Origin: Nematostella vectensis
Lineage: Eukaryota > Cnidaria > Anthozoa > Actiniaria > Edwardsiidae
Assembly (NCBI RefSeq): GCF_932526225.1
Contig: NC_064034.1
Location: 8,852,001-8,916,000 of the forward strand
Length of the DNA: 64,000 bases
Direction of reading: 5' to 3'
The notes under the pieces were generated by a model. The model had not been told where the DNA came from. It did no database searches and saw only the letters and a program-made list of their open reading frames with translations. Positions 32,802 through 42,200 of the stretch are shown here, one piece after another (within the stretch, counting starts at the first letter, position 1; every line of letters starts with the position of its first letter). The translations under genes and the position numbers were made by a program.

Positions 32802-33418
32802 ATTTCTAAAATTAGACGTATCGGGTAGAGACCGCGCTCTATTGTGTTTCCGTCACCGCCCTTTATACTAAGACGGAGACTACTCACGTAACCGACTGAT
32901 GTGGTGCTAACCCGTACCGGATCGCTTGGATTGAGGTATATCTTTCCTTCATCAAGCTCTACACTTGCTAGGATTTGTGAGGGCGCCCCTTGTTGGAGGG
33001 AGTCAGACGCGTTCACAAGATCGCAGTGGATAAAAATAGCCTCGTGACCTATCATCTTTATCTCGTGGCGAGTGTTTGCTTCCAGCTCCCTGGTCTTGAG
33101 TCCTAACAGGCAGGCGAGCGGCTCATTCAACACGACGTTCCGATGAACTTCGAGTGACGAGTCTCTAATAGAGACTGACTTTTCACCAAGACGCATACCC
33201 CCATCTATTTGACGTTTTAGCGTCTCGATCGTATACTGCCCCGCGGGGATCCTAAGGATAGTGTTCTCACCGTCGGAGACCGTTCCCTCGCTTGAGAGAC
33301 TGTTACAACGATTATGAAACGCACATCCTCGCAGCGCGATAAACCGCGGCTTTTCAATAGGTTGTTCTAAATAGACAGTAAAGTCACCAACGTTTCCTTC
33401 AATGTAGAGTAATACCAT
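32795..33418 (-). CDS. Probable minor capsid (penton) protein
   Basis: 207 residues, predominantly alternating beta-type sequence with few charged helices (FTVYLEQPIEKPRFIALRGC, ILRIPAGQYTIETLKRQIDG, HEIKMIGHEAIFIHCDLVNA) and no membrane segment. Polintons and adintoviruses encode a single-jelly-roll penton of about this size in the same gene cluster as the capsid protein, and IPAGQYTIETL-type segments occur in that family. Promoter box GATTTAAAAGG 18 nt upstream, inside the 3' end of the preceding gene. Assignment rests on size, composition and context. Confidence 0.65.
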   Translation of the reverse strand: MVLLYIEGNVGDFTVYLEQPIEKPRFIALRGCAFHNRCNSLSSEGTVSDGENTILRIPAGQYTIETLKRQIDGGMRLGEKSVSIRDSSLEVHRNVVLNEPLACLLGLKTRELEANTRHEIKMIGHEAIFIHCDLVNASDSLQQGAPSQILASVELDEGKIYLNPSDPVRVSTTSVGYVSSLRLSIKGGDGNTIERGLYPIRLILEIT

Positions 33419-33421
33419 TTG

Positions 33422-34444
33422 TTATGATTTCCGTCTCCTTTTAAATCGTTCTACGGAATACAGGACGACAGCGACGATGAGAAGCCATGCGTTTTTAGCT
33501 AAAAAGCCAACAACTTCACCTGCCGTTCTAAATATGAAACTAGCTATAGCACCAACCATTCCTGGGAGTATTTCTCCTAATTTTTTGCCTATTGTTTTCA
33601 GACCGTCTCCAACGCCTTTTGCGACATTTGTCAAACCCGTCTTCAGGTTAGAGACGATAACACCGATAACAACACCCACAGCGGTAACGACAGCAGCGAC
33701 TGTAAATCCGTATTTCTTAAAAATCGCTTTAACACGATCTTTCAACGACATTCTCTCTTCGAGATTTTCTCTCTCCAATTGATTCTCTTCCAAAGTCTCA
33801 TCTATGACAGAATTTCTTTCGCTGAGCTCTTCATTTTTACGATCTATAGCTCTTAGTCTTTCTTGGTTAGTTGTTTCACTTCGTTCCTCATTATTTTTTC
33901 TCATTTGCTCGGTGTTTCTCTCTTCTTCTTCTCTGAGTGTATTACCTGTAGCGTCTAGTTCATCGAGTTGAATCTGAATTTGCTTGTACTTTCCGGATCT
34001 GATTTTGTCGTCAACACTCTTCCGCACCGTTCCATCCTCATTATACAACCTTTCTGGTCTAGTCCAACCACCTTTTCTCGCAGAATAGAAGGAAATGAAT
34101 TGTTTTCCTCTCTCATCCGTTGAAATCTGAACTAAATTTTCATCAAGATCTGGATATTTCGATAACAAAAGGTCTACCCTAAGTGTGTCCGTTGAAGGAG
34201 AACCTCCCATATTCTGTAACTCCATGTACTCGGGGACAGCCCTCCCGGGGTTTCGTGTTTTCCATAAGTCGGCCAACCTCCTACTCACATAGCTTGCACC
34301 TCTACCAAATCTGTTTGAAATCCTTTCATTCCATGATTCTCTTCCCTCACCATCGTTTGGAATAAGAGAGTCATAATCTTCGTCTACAGTAGTATTCAAA
34401 TCTTCTCTACCTTCTTCTGTTGTGGGATCAAAATCTATATCCAT
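33422..34444 (-). CDS. Coiled-coil membrane protein, 340 residues (virion-type)
   Basis: An acidic N-terminus is followed by a region with FGRGASYVSRRLADLWKTRN, a long Glu/Arg/Asn-rich coiled coil (about 150-225, LREEEERNTEQMRKNNEERS), a hydrophobic helix (GFTVAAVVTAVGVVIGVIVS), a Gly-rich amphipathic stretch and a C-terminal membrane helix (NAWLLIVAVVLYSVERF) with a basic end. Coiled coils beside membrane helices are usual in adintovirus virion proteins. Not assigned to a named family. Promoter box 26 nt upstream. Confidence 0.7.
   Translation of the reverse strand: MDIDFDPTTEEGREDLNTTVDEDYDSLIPNDGEGRESWNERISNRFGRGASYVSRRLADLWKTRNPGRAVPEYMELQNMGGSPSTDTLRVDLLLSKYPDLDENLVQISTDERGKQFISFYSARKGGWTRPERLYNEDGTVRKSVDDKIRSGKYKQIQIQLDELDATGNTLREEEERNTEQMRKNNEERSETTNQERLRAIDRKNEELSERNSVIDETLEENQLERENLEERMSLKDRVKAIFKKYGFTVAAVVTAVGVVIGVIVSNLKTGLTNVAKGVGDGLKTIGKKLGEILPGMVGAIASFIFRTAGEVVGFLAKNAWLLIVAVVLYSVERFKRRRKS
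33437..33447 (-). promoter_or_regulatory. Polinton promoter box (GATTTAAAAGG)
   Basis: 18 nt before ATG 33418, inside the last codons of the 340-residue gene. Confidence 0.5.
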
Positions 34445-34470
34445 TTCTTATTTTGTTTGAAAATAAGAAA

Positions 34471-34480
34471 TCTTTAAGTC
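34471..34480 (-). promoter_or_regulatory. Polinton promoter box (GACTTAAAGA)
   Basis: 26 nt before ATG 34444. Confidence 0.6.
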
Positions 34481-34488
34481 GTGCCGGC

Positions 34489-34905
34489 TCATATCCACCT
34501 GCTCGCTACATAGCCAAGGGCTAACATTCCACCTCCAACGTACGCCATCTCTCCCATCTTTTGGTTGCTACTTGGTCTGTAGTAATCTGAGAGCTCAGGC
34601 TCTTTCAAATCAAAATCTGGATGTGTTTGAGCGTATAGTTTGAAAGCCTGATCGGTCTCCTTATCATTCTGGTCTGCACGAAGTTTATTATTATATTCTT
34701 CCTCCAACCAATCCTGGTATTCCTGTCTTTTTTTCTGCCAATCACCCATTGCTTGTTGATACTTTTCAAGCGCTTTATCGTGTCTTATTTTTTCTTTATC
34801 AACATGAGTAGCGTCAGAAGATAAGTATCTCGCTAGGTAACTCCCTCCAACAAATGCCGTCGCATTAAGAATAGCCCCGCCAATCATAAATGCTATAGTC
34901 GCCAT
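34489..34905 (-). CDS. Small Polinton protein with two membrane segments
   Basis: 138 residues. N-terminal hydrophobic helix (AFMIGGAILNATAFVGGSYL), a central charged coiled coil (KALEKYQQAMGDWQKKRQEY) and a C-terminal hydrophobic segment (AYVGGGMLALGYVASRWI). Small proteins of this plan are frequent in Polinton structural clusters. Promoter box 20 nt upstream; the stop is 8 nt before the next gene's box. Confidence 0.7.
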   Translation of the reverse strand: MATIAFMIGGAILNATAFVGGSYLARYLSSDATHVDKEKIRHDKALEKYQQAMGDWQKKRQEYQDWLEEEYNNKLRADQNDKETDQAFKLYAQTHPDFDLKEPELSDYYRPSSNQKMGEMAYVGGGMLALGYVASRWI

Positions 34906-34925
34906 TTATTAATCAATCTGCGAGA

Positions 34926-34935
34926 TCTTTAGACC
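34926..34935 (-). promoter_or_regulatory. Polinton promoter box (GGTCTAAAGA)
   Basis: 20 nt before ATG 34905, next to the stop codon of the 74-residue gene. Confidence 0.6.
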
Positions 34936-34937
34936 GC

Positions 34938-35162
34938 CTACAGCGCTTTCGGCAAAATCTTTTGTGTTTCCAGATAATCTTTCAGATACATACTACCGGA
35001 CAGGACAGCAACCCATTTAGCGTAGTTTGTAACACTTGACGAAGGGTCGTTGATGAATGACTCTTTCATAGCCTTTTTAGCAACATAACCCATACCGGCG
35101 GCTAATCCGATGATGACTGCTGAGTCGGTGATCGTTTTCACAAGTTTGTTTTCAGTTGACAT
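34938..35162 (-). CDS. Small Polinton membrane protein, 74 residues
   Basis: One clear hydrophobic segment (AVIIGLAAGMGYVAKKAM) and a second amphipathic one (YAKWVAVLSGSMYLKDYL). No known family. Promoter box 27 nt upstream, overlapping the stop of the preceding gene, so the short frame is credible as a gene. Confidence 0.65.
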   Translation of the reverse strand: MSTENKLVKTITDSAVIIGLAAGMGYVAKKAMKESFINDPSSSVTNYAKWVAVLSGSMYLKDYLETQKILPKAL

Positions 35163-35189
35163 GATTTTATTTATTACAGATTCAGATAA

Positions 35190-35199
35190 TCTTTAAATC
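35190..35199 (-). promoter_or_regulatory. Polinton promoter box (GATTTAAAGA)
   Basis: 27 nt before ATG 35162. The TGA stop of the 144-residue gene (35198-35200) forms the first bases of TGATTTAAAGA. Confidence 0.7.
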
Positions 35200-35632
35200 A
35201 CAACATTCCTATTTTTGGCGTCGCGTTCGGGAGGCTAGCCCCTCGAGCGGCAGGCCTCTCGAAAGTTTCAGTCTCGTTGGCGTTGATCTTGGGCGTCTTT
35301 TTGTAAAAACGCATATACATATCCAATGCGGTGAGCCCTATTCCAACTAGAGCCAGTACAGTTGTAAACGATAGCTCTGGAATCCAAGCGTCCGAGAGGC
35401 TATCCCCTCGAGCTCCCTCTTGGTGGGGTGTCTCTGCCCGTGCAGCGTCTTCTGAACTCGCCTCCGCCTCGCGTTTCATCTCCCTAGCGAGCGCTTCTCT
35501 ACACCTCCTATTATATTCGGCAACTCTCTTACCAGAAGCGACTTTTATAGGATCTTTCTCCTTAGCGGCACTCTTCTTCCTGGGGGGAGGGTCCTTTGTG
35601 ATTTGCTCAACCTCTTGATTTTCGTCAGACAT
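35198..35632 (-). CDS. Polinton membrane protein with basic N-terminus, 144 residues
   Basis: A Lys/Arg/Glu-rich N-terminus (PPRKKSAAKEKDPIKVASGK) is followed by a single membrane helix (TVLALVGIGLTALDMYMRFY) and a short tail. Two dispersed CCCCTCGAGC motifs are read as coding sequence, giving ARGDSLSD before the helix and ARGASLPN in the tail. A basic region next to a membrane anchor would suit a core or genome-binding virion protein (inference). Promoter box 25 nt upstream. Confidence 0.65.
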   Translation of the reverse strand: MSDENQEVEQITKDPPPRKKSAAKEKDPIKVASGKRVAEYNRRCREALAREMKREAEASSEDAARAETPHQEGARGDSLSDAWIPELSFTTVLALVGIGLTALDMYMRFYKKTPKINANETETFERPAARGASLPNATPKIGML

Positions 35633-35657
35633 GATTCTTTACTCACTGAATAAAGAA

Positions 35658-35667
35658 TCTTTAAATC
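35658..35667 (-). promoter_or_regulatory. Polinton promoter box (GATTTAAAGA)
   Basis: 25 nt before ATG 35632. Confidence 0.7.
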
Positions 35668-35679
35668 ACATCATGCTTA

Positions 35680-35765
35680 AGAGGTTGCTCAGGTGTGCTC
35701 AAGAGCTTGCTTAGGTGTGCTCAAGAGCTTGCTCAGGTGTGCTCAGGTGTGCTCAAGAGTTTGCT
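35680..35765. repeat. Tandem GCTCAGGTGTGCTCAAGAG units
   Basis: Four to five imperfect units of about 20 bp, partly between genes and partly encoding the C-terminus of the 176-residue protein. Confidence 0.75.
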
Positions 35766-36273
35766 CAGTTGTGCTTGGAACTTCTTGAAGTTTGTTGGAA
35801 GTCTCCTGTGAAGAAGGTGTTAGTTTAACATGCTTAGCGACCCGAAAGAGGGCACTAGCAAGTGCTACCATCCTTCCTCCCTTCAATACCAAGAGACCTG
35901 CAAAGTTCGACAGTTCGCGTTTAACCAACTCGTCGTTCTGTAAGTCTTTGCTAAGCGCTTCGGTGTCATCTACAGGAACCACGTAGGAAATGACTTGAGA
36001 CACCACTTGAAGTGCTGATTCTACTAATCCATCAGTAACTTGCTTGCCTAAGACAGTCTGGTAGCGGACAAAGTATTTCTCGACGTCTTTCGCCGAGAGC
36101 TTCTTGATATCCCCTAAACTCATGTCCACACCAAGAAATTCCTTCGTAGTCCCAAGAGATGCGAGAATAGCCAGCGATTCTCGTTTGACTTCAACATCGT
36201 CTTCGAGAGGCGCACCCCCCGAACTCCCCTTAGACTCAGGCTCCTCTTCCATATAATCCTCAATGCTTGCCAT
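35743..36273 (-). CDS. Polinton protein of unknown function, 176 residues
   Basis: Start taken at ATG 36273, 24 nt from a GGTTTAAAAAC box; the frame is open further upstream, but only through promoter sequence without an ATG. Acidic N-terminus (ASIEDYMEEEPESKG), a helical middle (LAILASLGTTKEFLGVDMSL, KKLSAKDVEKYFVRYQTVLG) and a weakly hydrophobic segment near the C-terminus (MVALASALFRVAKHV). Lies directly downstream of the packaging ATPase. Family not recognised. Confidence 0.65.
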   Translation of the reverse strand: MASIEDYMEEEPESKGSSGGAPLEDDVEVKRESLAILASLGTTKEFLGVDMSLGDIKKLSAKDVEKYFVRYQTVLGKQVTDGLVESALQVVSQVISYVVPVDDTEALSKDLQNDELVKRELSNFAGLLVLKGGRMVALASALFRVAKHVKLTPSSQETSNKLQEVPSTTEQTLEHT

Positions 36274-36297
36274 CTTATTTTGTAAGTAGACCAAGAT

Positions 36298-36308
36298 GTT
36301 TTTAAACC
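36298..36308 (-). promoter_or_regulatory. Polinton promoter box (GGTTTAAAAAC)
   Basis: 24 nt before ATG 36273. Confidence 0.6.
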
Positions 36309-36332
36309 ACTTCGAGGGGCTAGCCCTAGAGC

Positions 36333-36959
36333 TCACCGCGTCGCAGGAATCTCTAAATAATTTTGGAATGGATGTCGTAGACAGAAACAGAGTCTGGAAT
36401 ACTTTTCAGTTTTCAGCAGTTCTACGAACTTTTTACGAGTCTCGACGTCTAAATCACCTCCATAATCTTCAAACAGTGTTTTGGTGCCAATTTGAGATGG
36501 ATTATGGAATGTGACCACACAGGCGACGTTATCACGGAAGGGTTTTGCTATGGATGTTAATTGTTGCGTCAATACCCACACTGATAATCCTTCGTGTCTA
36601 CCTGAGAACGCTAGATTGATAAACTTGTTCGAGCGTTGCTTTAGATCTTTCGATACAGCACAGTCATCCAAAACGAGTAGCGTATTTGTACCAGAAAATA
36701 GCACCGCACAATCTGTTAGTAACTCGTTAATCTCATCGGTGTTACTAGCATCCGGCGATAATACCAAGAAACGTTTATCTCCGTGAGCAAATCTACGATA
36801 GGACTTGTTTTTCGCATAAGTCGGACAAATCAACACAATGTATTCAAACACATGCCGGAACGGCCCTCGGAGCTGTTCCGTGAGGTACTTTGTCTTCCCA
36901 CAATTAGTAGGTCCTGTGATAATACAATGAAAAGGAACTTTTTCCCGTAATTCTTCCAT
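36333..36959 (-). CDS. A32/FtsK-HerA-type DNA-packaging ATPase
   Basis: 208 residues from ATG 36959; the frame extends 21 nt further without an ATG. Walker A GPTNCGKT at about 16-23, Walker B TLLVLDDC, and a sensor/Arg-finger region SGRHEGLSVWVLTQQ. This is the compact ATPase that pumps genomes into capsids in Polintons, adintoviruses and large DNA viruses. It lies between the capsid gene and other structural genes, as expected. Promoter box weak (TATTAAAAAGGA), 22 nt upstream, overlapping the capsid stop. Confidence 0.9.
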   Translation of the reverse strand: MEELREKVPFHCIITGPTNCGKTKYLTEQLRGPFRHVFEYIVLICPTYAKNKSYRRFAHGDKRFLVLSPDASNTDEINELLTDCAVLFSGTNTLLVLDDCAVSKDLKQRSNKFINLAFSGRHEGLSVWVLTQQLTSIAKPFRDNVACVVTFHNPSQIGTKTLFEDYGGDLDVETRKKFVELLKTEKYSRLCFCLRHPFQNYLEIPATR

Positions 36960-36981
36960 TTTTTTTGTATTATCACACAAG

Positions 36982-36993
36982 TCCTTTTTAATA
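36982..36993 (-). promoter_or_regulatory. Weak Polinton promoter box (TATTAAAAAGGA)
   Basis: 22 nt before ATG 36959; includes the stop codon of the capsid gene (36988-36990). Confidence 0.4.
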
Positions 36994-38226
36994 CATGATT
37001 GCTCTCAAATTCGAGTTCATAACCTCCATCAACGCGTCGGCTACTACAAACATGTAGCAGGTGATGTTTCCCGTTCCTCCAACTTTTCGTTTCATCTCGA
37101 GTTTTACTCCGTCCCGCGTGTTGTTCAAGACCAGACCTCCTCCGTGAATGCTGTTATCCGGGTGTGCCCTCAAGTCGACCCACAGAGCAAACTTGTTATT
37201 AGCGTAAAAATCCTTTTGCTTAACACCCTCTCTACCGAAACGTTTCTTTACCGACTCCCAGAGGTCCGGCGGTGTCATTCCCTTGGAGTAGAGACGGTTT
37301 GGCATGCCATCCACATTAATGTTGATCGATGTGATGCTTGGATTGACAAACTTTTCGGAATCCCTTGCTCCTCCGGTGTAGCTCTCTGTGAACAGGCACA
37401 ATATCCCTGTCATTGACCTCCTCGGCAGATTAATGTGCTCGTTTATGACACCATCATTAGGTTTGGAGATGGTGAACGTCTTGTGGAGAATGACGTTCTC
37501 GTAAAAGAATCCTCTACCAACCTGATAAGCCGACAACGCCTCACGGGCCAAGTATTCACTTGAGATGCAAGCATATTCCAACTCGAGGTTTGTGATTGTG
37601 TACGTTGGAGTCTTGACCGTGTCAGCATAAACAACGACGTCGGAAACTGGGGCTAGAGTAATTTCAAAGATTAGCGGATGAGGTAACGCCTTTGGATAAA
37701 AGACCCCATGCTCGCCGAGAATAGGATGGTCGAGTGGAATGCAGTACTTGGTGTTGTGAACTGCTGCAAGAGCTACTTCCTTAGCATCTGATGTTGCTTT
37801 GTCACCTGCATTTGTCCTGAGCTTCCTCATGTTTTCAGAGGAGATACCTTGTTTTATTCTATCCTCACGATCTTCAGCTTGTAAGTATAAGTCGTGATAG
37901 GTTTGGAAGAGATCGTATCTTTGAGTATCCTGTAGTGTTTCTCCACCGAAAAGAATCTTGAGCCTTGACACTAGGTTCCGGCCAACGTTGTTGACGAGAG
38001 TATTATTCGCGTGTCCTGTGACGTTTAAGTCAAATAGTAAGGATACACTACCTGGAACAATCACTACATTTTCAGCAAGTTTTGGAATATTTATATAGAG
38101 GGTTTCTCCAGGACTTGCCGATGAGGGATTGAATGTAATCCGATTCAGCGACGATTCCGCTTTCAGGCCGAAGGGTTCCCGTGGGATCCTGTTTGGGTTA
38201 ATTTTTTCTGATATCGCTTGTGCCAT
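36988..38226 (-). CDS. Major capsid protein, double jelly-roll type
   Basis: 412 residues with no membrane segment, rich in beta-type sequence. Segments typical of the Polinton capsid family (often annotated F54H12.2-like) are NNVGRNLVSRLKILFGGETL and YDLFQTYHDLYLQAEDREDR near residues 80-120, and NLPRRSMTGILCLF. The C-terminal half has HPDNSIHGGGLVLNNT. It starts at ATG 38226, 26 nt from its promoter box, and is divergent from the integrase with only 33 bp between the two start codons. The capsid gene is intact. Confidence 0.85.
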   Translation of the reverse strand: MAQAISEKINPNRIPREPFGLKAESSLNRITFNPSSASPGETLYINIPKLAENVVIVPGSVSLLFDLNVTGHANNTLVNNVGRNLVSRLKILFGGETLQDTQRYDLFQTYHDLYLQAEDREDRIKQGISSENMRKLRTNAGDKATSDAKEVALAAVHNTKYCIPLDHPILGEHGVFYPKALPHPLIFEITLAPVSDVVVYADTVKTPTYTITNLELEYACISSEYLAREALSAYQVGRGFFYENVILHKTFTISKPNDGVINEHINLPRRSMTGILCLFTESYTGGARDSEKFVNPSITSININVDGMPNRLYSKGMTPPDLWESVKKRFGREGVKQKDFYANNKFALWVDLRAHPDNSIHGGGLVLNNTRDGVKLEMKRKVGGTGNITCYMFVVADALMEVMNSNLRAIMY

Positions 38227-38230
38227 CTTT

Positions 38231-38240
38231 TATTTTAAGA
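38231..38240 (+). promoter_or_regulatory. Polinton promoter box for integrase (TATTTTAAGA)
   Basis: 19 nt before integrase ATG 38260, in the 33-bp divergent region. Weaker match than most boxes but with standard spacing. Confidence 0.45.
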
Positions 38241-38252
38241 AAAGAGAGATAA

Positions 38253-38262
38253 TCTTTAAATG
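38253..38262 (-). promoter_or_regulatory. Polinton promoter box for capsid gene (CATTTAAAGA)
   Basis: 26 nt before capsid ATG 38226. It overlaps the integrase ATG on the other strand. Confidence 0.65.
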
Positions 38263-39252
38263 AGTAACGAAAGCAGGTTATCAAAAATATACTATTCCAC
38301 CGATGGATACTGGAAAGGGTATTCAGCTATTTCTAAGTTAGCTAGTGTCGCTAAAGTCAGTGAAGCTGAGGCTAAGAGGTGGCTTGAAAAACAGGCGTTG
38401 TGGCAGATCTATCTCCCAGCTCCAAAGTATGTCCCCAGACCGCATTGGACTGTGAATAAACCTAATCAGATTCACCAAGCCGATCTGTTGTTTATGCCCC
38501 ACGATAACGTAGGCAGAAAAACCTACCGTTACGCGTTGGTCGTGATTGATATTGCCTCGAGATATAAAGATGCAGAAGCACTGACTACCAAGGATTCGAG
38601 TGGAATTGCTAAAGGGTTTGAAAAGATATACTCCAGAAAACTTAAATGGCCTCATACGGTGATTGTCGATCCGGGGACAGAATTTAGGGGAGAGGTAACG
38701 AAGATTATGAAAAAGAAGGGTGTCACCATCCAGCGAAGCGAGGCTGGGAACCATCGCGCACAGGCTTTTGTCGAACGCGCCAATAGAACACTGGCGGAGA
38801 GGTTGTTTTCTCATCAGTATGCTCAAGAAATGATTAGCGATGATCGGTCCAGAGTTTGGGTGAAACGATTGCCAGGTGTTTTGAAAACTCTGAATAGTCA
38901 ACCCATAAGAATCACTGGCAAAGAGCCTGCAAAATCTATTGGTTTGAAAGAGGTTGATATTGATCCTCCAACGTATAAGCGGCCTGTTGGACTTGATGAA
39001 GTTAGACTACCACCAGGGGTTAGAGTTAGATATCTGTTAGCTCCTGGAGAAGAGGAAGGAGGTGAACGCAGACGAGCCACAGATCCTATTTGGAGTTTAA
39101 AAGTGTTTGATCTATCACGCAGTGTTGTTTCAGTTGGACAGCCTGTGTTGTACTACCTCTCCGAAGGCGCTCCAAGGAGGTCGTTCGTTAGGGAAGAACT
39201 TCAAGTCGTCCCTGAAGATACTGAGCCACCACCTAATAGCGTTCTGAAATGA
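38260..39252 (+). CDS. Retroviral-type (rve) integrase
   Basis: 330 residues. Catalytic triad D75 (HQADLLF), D137 (VDPGTEF) and E172 (FVERANRT), a D,D-35-E arrangement. The N-terminus (STDGYWKGYSAISKLA, ALWQIYLPAPKYVPRP) is the usual Polinton integrase start. A beta-rich C-terminal domain follows (VGQPVLYYLSEGAPRRSFVR). It inserts the linear element into host DNA, producing the 6-bp duplication. Its last 52 bp overlap the end of the polymerase gene on the opposite strand. Confidence 0.93.
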   Translation: MSNESRLSKIYYSTDGYWKGYSAISKLASVAKVSEAEAKRWLEKQALWQIYLPAPKYVPRPHWTVNKPNQIHQADLLFMPHDNVGRKTYRYALVVIDIASRYKDAEALTTKDSSGIAKGFEKIYSRKLKWPHTVIVDPGTEFRGEVTKIMKKKGVTIQRSEAGNHRAQAFVERANRTLAERLFSHQYAQEMISDDRSRVWVKRLPGVLKTLNSQPIRITGKEPAKSIGLKEVDIDPPTYKRPVGLDEVRLPPGVRVRYLLAPGEEEGGERRRATDPIWSLKVFDLSRSVVSVGQPVLYYLSEGAPRRSFVREELQVVPEDTEPPPNSVLK

Positions 39253-42200
39253 CCGTGAGCGAAGGTGTGAATACCATCATCACAGATGACCCGTTTATCA
39301 TCCTCATGAGATAGAGCGACCTTGTTCACCGTTTCAGTGTAAACATCATGCTTATGACTTCTGATGACATTCATAAGTCTCATCTGAGGTTTCTTACCAA
39401 ATAAGCAATCCTTGTAGTCATCGAAACCGATGCTCTTCTTGACGACTGCTCTCTTGACGCCCTTGCATTTCTTTTCTTCTTTACCTTCATCCATCTTGTA
39501 CGAGTAAAGTTTGGCCCTCAGTCCTACAAATTCTGTGATTTGCTGGCCCCCAGCCTCATCTTTAAACATTCCGATGACTTTCTTGTTCACACCCACCTCA
39601 ATACCAGATGGGTGACCCTTCGGAAAGTTGCTGGTGTCGAACATGGACCTCACATCCCCGCTGATGTCCTCGTAAAAGTCTTTCGTCTCGATCTCATACA
39701 TCAGGCTGTCAGTATCAGTGAATAAGAGCTTTGCATCCTCACCGTACTTGGGCTTGACGAAGTTGTAGTGGAAATCGTACATGAGCGTCTTACTCAGGTC
39801 CAGAATGGACATGCCCAAGTAGACAGGCTTGTTGAAGATCAGCTTTGTCTTCTTCATGTGGATGGCGGCTAGATTCTCGCAAAAGATGGTGCGATGTTGA
39901 TAGTTCGGCTTTGATATGAGCTTCTTGGCCTGCTTCTCGTCCGTCACCAACCGAATGTCCACCCTGTTCCTAATGTTCTCCATAGTCTTACCAAAGACGG
40001 AGTTGTTCATTAACTTGAAAAAATCTTTCTCAAAATCGTTTGTCGCCTTGGCTCTCAGATCGGTGTTCAAGTCAATGTAGGGCTCCAGCCAAGCAGACTC
40101 CTCAAAAGTGACACCCCTGTGAATCTTGGTGACTTTTAGCCCAAAACTCACATAAAGTCTCAGAGTCTCATGGTGGATAACGTACTTCGTCTTGTCGTTA
40201 AGGTTTGGGACCAACTTGTCCACATTGCCTAGCCCGATAGATTCCGGGGCTAGTGGGTAATCGTTGTGTAAGTCATGTAGGTGGTGAGGGTACTCCAAGT
40301 CAACCTCCAGAATGCATGGGCGGTCTCTCCAACCTGACAGCTCTTGGTCACCCATCCACCTGAAACCGTGAGTCGGTAAAGGGTTGCTCATCGCCCAGCC
40401 ATACAAATTGTTAGCATCAAGGTAGGTGATATATTTTGTGGGTAGGTCAGGGTCATACTCCTTCATGTAAGGGTTATTTGCCTCCCCATGTCTGTTGCTT
40501 ATCATGGAGACACCCCCACGGATGCCCTTCTCAATCATGAGCAACATGTCGTAGTCCGTCAGAAGCTCTAGCCTCACCTTGGTGGTCTTCAACGCTGCAT
40601 CCCAAGCCAACCCTGGCGCTGTGTAGTACCAAGCGGGGTCCAGACCGTAATTCTTGAGACAAACGTCCCTAAAGTTCTCGAAAACGTCAGCTAAAAGCAA
40701 CACATCCGACTCTAGGTACAGATTGTGGTAATCCCTCATGGTCCCCATCCCAAAGACCTCCCACACTCTCCGCGCGTGCAGGTGATCCTCCTCCGATATG
40801 TCGGTGTCGTTGAGTTTGGAGTGGAATGCCTCTCTCTGTGGGAGCTGTGTTGCGTCGAGCTTGCTAAAGCCGTCGAACCAGTCGTAAGGGAAAACACCCT
40901 TCCTCAACAACAGCTGGAGCTCCTCCCCCTCATAGTACTCCGCCAGGTTTTTGAAGCACTCCCTTGACATATTACCCACTAGACTGTCGAGACTGGCCGA
41001 CATAAACCTGAAACTGTCGATAAATCTGATATCACGTTTAACATCAATCTTGTTGCCCTCCTTGTTCGTGAAACTGTCGACTACAATCTGTTTTGTGAAA
41101 GAAATATACTTTTCCTCGTTATTAGGTATACAGTTTATTTTACCTTCCGATGTACCAAGGTTCTTGATAAATAGATGGCTGTCGTACCCAGACAGATTGT
41201 GAAAGATAACAGGAAAGAACTTTGGAATTTTGTGATCTAAGTTGCATGCGTTGTGAGCAGCACCTCTGTACTTTCCGGTGAGGTGGCAATGGTCCAAAAC
41301 CTTGTCTCCCCCTAATTCACCCTCACAGATGTGGCAGTGAGTGGCGTCGTTATAGGCGATTTTGTCCTTCGGAGTCATTTTCACCTTCTTAGGGAACCTG
41401 AACTTATCGTAAATTTTCTTAATGTCTGACTCCAAAGACTCTACGAAAAGCTGTGGGATATCTTCGTCTGGAGATTCAGCTGTGTACCGTACAAGCTCGG
41501 GTGGGGATATATCTCCGTCGAAACACTTGATGAGATAGCAGAAACCAGACGGTTTGTGTTTCTGGTATTGCTTAGTGAAGCTTTTACTCCCATCTGGGGA
41601 GCAAGTGTCTATATTCTCTGTGAAGCTCTCAAAGTCGGCATAGACAACAAAGGGGACGCGCATTTTTCTGTTGTAGTTTTTGAATTTAATGTGGGGTAGA
41701 TTTCCATCCTTATCTATCTTAGGCATCTCTATTCCAACCGCTTCATGATTGCCGCAGCATTCAGAATGTTTTTCTAATGATTGTTTGCACCGAAACGAGT
41801 TCAGACATCTACAGCATAAAAAACGAGTATGATGAAACTCATCAATTTGAGTAGATACTAATCTCATCATATTCTTTATCCAGCAGTAATGATTCGTCTC
41901 ATCATCCGAGATGAGAAGTAAGTTGATTGCATTATCTGGATCCTTCTCACTGATTCTCAATGGATATATTTTGGTTTCGTATCCAAACACATTAACCGTA
42001 TACTGGTTCTGTTTCTCGAACTTGTCAATCTGTTTTAGTGAGACGGGGAACTCTATCCCTGACCAGTCGAATTTCTCAGAGTCCTCTATCATTTGTCTAC
42101 TGAACCTTTGAGGATCTTTCTCCCTAGGATACACAGCAGAGGTTACTGCCCACTTGAAACATTCGTGATCATTCTCGTTCTTAACATTGATGATCGCCTT

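Noticed and set aside
36988-38226. Plus-strand frames within the capsid gene
   Set aside because: Antisense shadows of the capsid coding sequence.
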